Source: a virus
Virus record (IMG/VR): IMGVR_UViG_3300046010_013930
Span: 1-23,573 of that record
Strand: one strand, 5' to 3'
DNA length: 23,573 nt
Program-made: the position numbers and the translations under genes
The notes under the pieces: generated by a model
The model's database searches: none
Told to the model about the DNA's origin: nothing
Seen by the model: the letters and a program-made list of their open reading frames with translations, nothing else
Shown: piece by piece, positions 20,563 to 23,573 of the stretch
How the letters are laid out: each line of letters starts with the position of its first letter
How positions within the stretch are numbered: the first letter of the stretch is position 1

Positions 20563-20683
20563 CTAATTCTGCTTTCAGGCTTTCACTGATGAGAGCGTCT
20601 CTCGTCGTGCCTCGCTCAGCGGCGAGTTGATCAAGTTTGATTAGGGTTTCATGGTCGATTTCTATAAGTACTTCTTTGGGCAT
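20537..20683 (-). CDS. Ribbon-helix-helix (CopG-like) regulator (48 aa)
   Basis: It starts MPKEVLIEIDHETLIKLDQL and continues AAERGTTRDALISESLKAEL. A beta strand followed by two helices and a GTTRDALI turn is the classic ribbon-helix-helix fold, which binds DNA as a dimer. It starts after CCAAATAACCAAGACCT. A perfect palindrome at 20722-20741 lies 38 bases upstream and could be its operator. Confidence 0.72.
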   Translation of the reverse strand: MPKEVLIEIDHETLIKLDQLAAERGTTRDALISESLKAELDALEPANA

Positions 20684-20717
20684 AGGTCTTGGTTATTTGG
20701 TTGTTATTGTGGGGTTT

Positions 20718-20741
20718 AGGTGGTAGTCACCTCGGACTACC
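20718..20741. promoter_or_regulatory. Operator-like palindromes upstream of the RHH gene
   Basis: GGTAGTC, ACCTCG, GACTACC at 20722-20741 is a perfect inverted repeat with 7-base arms. Overlapping it, 20718-20732 reads on the minus strand AGGTGACTACCACCT, a copy of the element at 7820-7834. Two nested palindromes in the only gap between the two RHH genes suggest a regulatory site. On the minus strand the arm also encodes a 16-codon open frame (20693-20743) that I did not call. Confidence 0.5.
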
Positions 20742-20776
20742 ATTTTGATGGGGGATGGCGAGCGAGATGTTAATAT

Positions 20777-21055
20777 CTAGAGAGTTTTTTTATACCTCTC
20801 CAGCCGGTTCTGCAGCGTCCGCTCTTTACTGAGCTTGTTTTTTTGTTTGGCTTCGAACTCCTGCCGCTCTTTTTTGATCTCGGCGCGTTCTTGCGGTGAG
20901 AGAGTCACGTCCTCTGTTATTTTCTCTACGTGAGTACGGACGATGTCCGCCACGTTTGTCTTCTTTCGTTGGGCCAGTTTGGTCAGCCGTTGGTACGTCT
21001 CTCGGTCTAGATAGACCCCGAGAATACGTTTATTTTTGTCGCGTTGGTTAGCCAT
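20777..21055 (-). CDS. Ribbon-helix-helix type DNA-binding protein with coiled tail (92 aa)
   Basis: KRILGVYLDRETYQRLTKLA then QRKKTNVADIVRTHVEKI (about residues 9-46) is beta strand, helix, helix, as in CopG/Arc-like proteins. The remaining charged helix (QERAEIKKERQEFEAKQKNK) may allow oligomer formation. It follows integrase after 33 bases that include a GT-repeat and an A/C-rich leader. It is probably a regulator of the int/xis region. Confidence 0.75.
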   Translation of the reverse strand: MANQRDKNKRILGVYLDRETYQRLTKLAQRKKTNVADIVRTHVEKITEDVTLSPQERAEIKKERQEFEAKQKNKLSKERTLQNRLERYKKTL

Positions 21056-21088
21056 GGTGTGTTCTGTGTGTGTGTGCTGTTGTGTTGG

Positions 21089-22264
21089 TTAATAAAGTTT
21101 CTCGAAGATCTTCTGGGTGTCAATCACCTTGAACCACTCTTCGGCTATCGTTTTGGAACTAAGGCCTTTGTACGTGGCCTGAATTTCGCTGGCTGAGTTG
21201 CCGCACTGCTCGGCGATCTCGTTGGCGTTGCGGGTGATGGCCATGGCGTAGGAGATGTAGGCCTTGCGATTGCCATTCTTTTTGTGAGCGACCCCCGCCG
21301 CTTCACGCAATTTACTCACCCGCTTGTTGATGTTGCCATGAACGAGCTTGGTAAACTTGCGCGCCTCGGCGTGTTTGGCGATTCGCATCAGGCCGTCTTT
21401 CACCGTGGGCGGGAAGTAGGCGTAGCGCCGGTTGGTTGTCTTGGTGATTTCCGTCCTGAGCACAAAGGCCCCCTCTTCCCAGTCGACGTCCGACCACTTG
21501 AGTCGGGCAATCTCGGCCAGGCGAATGCCGCTGTAGTTGGCCGCGATGAGCCACGGAACCATGGTCCAGTGGGCCTCTTCGAAGAGGCGGCTAAGTTCGT
21601 CGGGCGTGTAGAAGTTCGGCGTTTTCTTGAAGTGCTTCGAAGAGATCTTCTTGGTCCCGTCGGCCACGGTGCCTTTGTACTCCGGCATGAAGCTCGTATA
21701 CCCCTTGGTCAAAGCCCATTGGTACATGGCTTTGATGTTGACGCGGTTGTTGTGTCGCGTGCGCAGGTCTTCGAACGAGCCGAGGTAGTTGTTGAGATCA
21801 TCGACGGTGATGGTCTTAAAGGCCTTGTTGCGGAAGTAATCGGCGAACTTCCCAACGTGGTACTTGATCGTGGCCAGCGTGTCTTTCTGGATCGGATCTC
21901 GGCGCTTGACGGCGAGAAACTCTTCGGTGACAGTCACCGCAGACACCGACGGCATCAGGTTGTGGTGTTGCGCGTAGAAGCGCAGCACGTCCTCTAGCTT
22001 AGTGCCCTTCAAAACATGTTTCCATTTGTCGACGCCCTTAGTTGCCGGTTGCGGCGTTTCGCCTTTCTCGAAGGCGGAAAGGACCTGCGCTGCACGGTCC
22101 AGCGCGTCGTCGAGATCGTTGCGCGTTTCGCGGATGCGGTTTTTACCCAGCCGGTAGGTCACCGTGTAGGTGTATTCGCCGTCCCGGAGTTGGCGGTAGA
22201 TGGTGGCTTTGCCGTAGCGGTTCCGCTGGACCAGCGGCCACGAGATTTTGCGTGTAGTGCTCAT
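21089..22264 (-). CDS. Tyrosine integrase of the divergent Verrucomicrobiota-like type (391 aa)
   Basis: Residues about 105-195 are a SAM-like core-binding domain (VTVTEEFLAVKRRDPIQKDT...NYLGSF). The catalytic part has R248 (YSGIRLAEIARLKW), K275 (TEITKTTNRR), R333 (GNRKAYISY) and Y365 (EIQATYKGL). In this family HxxR is replaced by NxxR (N330) and the LGH box by CGNS (N355-356 region), followed by a Trp-Phe motif (AEEWF). I associate this 'RxSFiSY...GNS...Y' pattern mainly with Verrucomicrobiota. It catalyses site-specific integration at the att site. It lies next to the candidate attP; N-terminal arm-binding domain at residues 1-70. Confidence 0.9.
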   Translation of the reverse strand: MSTTRKISWPLVQRNRYGKATIYRQLRDGEYTYTVTYRLGKNRIRETRNDLDDALDRAAQVLSAFEKGETPQPATKGVDKWKHVLKGTKLEDVLRFYAQHHNLMPSVSAVTVTEEFLAVKRRDPIQKDTLATIKYHVGKFADYFRNKAFKTITVDDLNNYLGSFEDLRTRHNNRVNIKAMYQWALTKGYTSFMPEYKGTVADGTKKISSKHFKKTPNFYTPDELSRLFEEAHWTMVPWLIAANYSGIRLAEIARLKWSDVDWEEGAFVLRTEITKTTNRRYAYFPPTVKDGLMRIAKHAEARKFTKLVHGNINKRVSKLREAAGVAHKKNGNRKAYISYAMAITRNANEIAEQCGNSASEIQATYKGLSSKTIAEEWFKVIDTQKIFEKLY

Positions 22265-22281
22265 TTTGTGTGGTGTCTAAC

Positions 22282-22530
22282 TTGTCAGTTGGCTGACAAC
22301 TTTTGTCAAATTCAAGGTGACAACAACCCACACCAGATGCAAGAAATACTTTTATCAATGCGCGCAAATTTTGGCATAAAATGTTGATCCTACAGAGACG
22401 AAAAATTTTTTCAGACAAGGTGTTTGTCACTTTGAGAACCGACTTCGAATCCCCATGGCTCCACTCCTATCTTACTGTAAATCAAGGAGTTACAGAGGTG
22501 AATAGTCACCTACTGACAAATCGCTGACAA
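22282..22530. other. Candidate attP: tRNA-Ala/tmRNA-like core with TTGTCA/TGACAA arm sites
   Basis: 22444-22463 is TTCGAATCCCCATGGCTCCA: a T-loop, T-stem strand, acceptor strand and discriminator base of a tRNA-like 3' end. With a 5' partner GGGGCCA it would have the G3-U70 pair of tRNA-Ala and tmRNA. Sequence 5' of it does not form the T-stem, as expected of an attP core. Around it are TTGTCA/TGACAA sites at 22282, 22294, 22303, 22318, 22424, 22514 and 22525, mostly 10-11 bases apart. A perfect inverted pair TTGTCAG...CTGACAA is at 22282-22299. Integrase arm sites are the best reading; repressor operators are the alternative. Confidence 0.6.
22496..22511. promoter_or_regulatory. AGGTGA-ATAG-TCACCT palindrome upstream of terL
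   Basis: Six-base perfect arms with a 4-base spacer, 23 bases before the terminase start. It is related to the elements at 844-858, 7820-7834 and 20718-20732 but has a spacer one base longer. It could be an operator for the late or packaging genes. Confidence 0.45.
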
Positions 22531-22534
22531 ACTC

Positions 22535-23573
22535 ATGCCAGCGAAAAAGAAAGCACTAGCCGCGCCGCGCACCGTCTCGATTTATGGCGAGCAGTGGCCG
22601 ACGGACATCACGATGGCCACCGTCGAGCTAACTTGTTTGATAAAACCGCCCAGAAATTCTCCGGGCCAAATGCACCACTTCAAGGAGGTTGTGGACCACC
22701 TGTGGAACCACCCGGACTCCCGCAATCGTGTGGAGTGGACGCCGTGGCTGGAGCGCATGATCGAGGCGGCCTTCGAACACAAGTATCTGGCGGTGGCGGG
22801 TTGCGCCTCATCGGGAAAATCCCAGGCCTACGCGCTATGGGCCATCGTGCAGTTTCTTTGCTCGCCCTGGAACACGCTGGTCCTCGTCACCTCGACCTCT
22901 TTGAAAGAATCCCGCAAACGTATCTGGGGCGCGATCACCGACCTGTGGCGTGCGGTGCCGGGGCTGCCCGGCAAGCTCGTGGATTCCGTCGGCATGATTC
23001 GCTTCGATGACGGCAGCGGAAAGCAGTTCGGCGACCGCTGCGGCATTTCGTTGATCGCCGCCGAGCGCAAGAAGGAGCGCGAAGCCATCGGCAAGCTGGT
23101 CGGTATCAAGCAGCAGCGGGTCATTTTCATCGCCGACGAGTTGCCCGAACTGGGCGAGTCGATCCTGGAGGCGGCCTACACCAACCTTTCCAACAACCCA
23201 CATTTTCAACTCATCGGCATCGGCAACCCCGCCTCCTACTATGACCCGTTCGGCCAGTTCGCCACACCCAAGAATGGATGGGGCTCGATCACGGTCAATG
23301 ATGAGGAGTGGGAAACAGAGCGCGGGTACTGCCTGCACTTCGACGCCCACAAGTCGCCCAACATCCAGGCAGGACACATCATCTATCCGTGGATGATCAC
23401 TCCACAAAACCTTGCCGAAAGTGCCAGTAAACTGGGGGAGAACAGCCCTGGCTACTGGCGCATGTATCGCGGGTTCTGGTGCCCGACCGGTTCGGAGGAC
23501 TCCATCTACTCGGAGGCCGACATCATCCGCCACGGGGCCGACCAGACGGTAACCTGGCTGGAACCTCCGATCT
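22535..23573 (+). CDS. terL: Large terminase subunit, N-terminal ATPase part, runs off window
   Basis: Starts MPAKKKALAAPRTVSIYGEQ; 346 codons visible. Walker A is GCASSGKS at 89-96; Walker B is RVIFIADELPE with D201/E202; motif III-like LIGIGNPASYYDPFG follows near residue 230. This is the ATPase that drives DNA into the capsid; the nuclease domain should lie to the right of the window. No Shine-Dalgarno site precedes the ATG. It is transcribed opposite to the replication operon, with attP between, and probably opens the packaging and structural genes. Confidence 0.9.
   Translation, partial: MPAKKKALAAPRTVSIYGEQWPTDITMATVELTCLIKPPRNSPGQMHHFKEVVDHLWNHPDSRNRVEWTPWLERMIEAAFEHKYLAVAGCASSGKSQAYALWAIVQFLCSPWNTLVLVTSTSLKESRKRIWGAITDLWRAVPGLPGKLVDSVGMIRFDDGSGKQFGDRCGISLIAAERKKEREAIGKLVGIKQQRVIFIADELPELGESILEAAYTNLSNNPHFQLIGIGNPASYYDPFGQFATPKNGWGSITVNDEEWETERGYCLHFDAHKSPNIQAGHIIYPWMITPQNLAESASKLGENSPGYWRMYRGFWCPTGSEDSIYSEADIIRHGADQTVTWLEPPI

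Noticed and set aside
20693-20743. 16-codon open frame on the minus strand before the RHH gene (leader peptide?)
   Set aside because: It coincides with the palindromes, so an operator explains the sequence better. No run of regulatory codons or attenuator was seen.
21064-21080. GT dinucleotide run between integrase and RHH genes as a repeat element
   Set aside because: Short simple sequence that forms the A/C-rich leader of the RHH gene on the minus strand only on the upstream side; nothing further supports a function.
22264-22320. TTGACA-like -35 box for an int promoter
   Set aside because: TTGACA is present on the minus strand, but no -10 box at proper spacing. The hexamer belongs to the TTGTCA/TGACAA site array.
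22440-22470. A complete tRNA gene
   Set aside because: Only the 3' end is present; no acceptor 5' strand, D arm or anticodon arm lies upstream, so it is an att core rather than a gene.

Overview
The window looks like a piece of a temperate, tailed double-stranded DNA phage genome. It carries a tyrosine integrase, an excisionase-like protein, an almost complete DNA replication/recombination module and the start of a large terminase, and no bacterial housekeeping genes. The likely host is a member of Verrucomicrobiota (inference). The integrase has the divergent 'GNS...Y' C-terminal box I associate with that phylum, and the genes show almost no Shine-Dalgarno sites, using A/C-rich leaders or ATGA overlaps instead. 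A candidate attP (20 bases identical in form to the 3' end of a tRNA-Ala or tmRNA gene) lies between integrase and terminase, with phage genes on both sides. This suggests a free or circularised phage genome rather than an integrated prophage end.

Layout from left to right. (1) Positions 1-7760, minus strand: a dense operon of about 27 very small genes, 19 of whose junctions are ATGA stop/start overlaps. Products include DUF6915 and DUF6878 family members, a zinc-ribbon protein, several conserved phage proteins without known function, and a 28-residue predicted membrane protein. This is an accessory/early module, possibly directed at the host. (2) Positions 7761-8972: a short divergent region, one plus-strand helix-turn-helix gene (possible small terminase or regulator) starting on a 19-bp palindrome, and two minus-strand small genes. 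(3) Positions 8973-10803: 1.8 kb without credible genes but full of structure: iteron-like CCCCTGGNCC repeats, several perfect inverted repeats, a plus-strand intrinsic terminator, and a G-quadruplex motif and a C-rich tract flanking an AT-rich segment. It is my best candidate for the replication origin. (4) Positions 10804-22264, minus strand: integrase, two ribbon-helix-helix proteins, excisionase-like HTH, RuvC-like resolvase, SNF2-type helicase, RecB/Cas4-like nuclease, a probable DNA-binding protein, family A DNA polymerase, DUF1599 protein and a PrimPol-like primase/SF3 helicase. (5) Positions 22265-22534: attP-like region. (6) From 22535, plus strand: large terminase subunit, running off the window.

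The most unusual finding is in the replication operon. The RecB/Cas4/AddB-type iron-sulfur nuclease appears split between two polypeptides. Its N-terminal half (first Cys, GxxxH motif) forms the C-terminus of the helicase. Its C-terminal half (D, DxK, QxxxY, CX2CX5C) is a separate gene about 0.6 kb downstream. Two small genes sit between the halves, each joined by ATGA overlaps. If correct, a [4Fe-4S] cluster and an active site would have to be assembled across two proteins.

Functional reading: the primase/helicase, polymerase, SNF2 helicase, split nuclease and resolvase can form a self-contained replication/recombination system. The integrase, HTH protein and RHH proteins would control integration. 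A shared 15-bp motif near AGGTGACYAYCACCT at four intergenic or start-codon positions may be a phage operator linking the modules.
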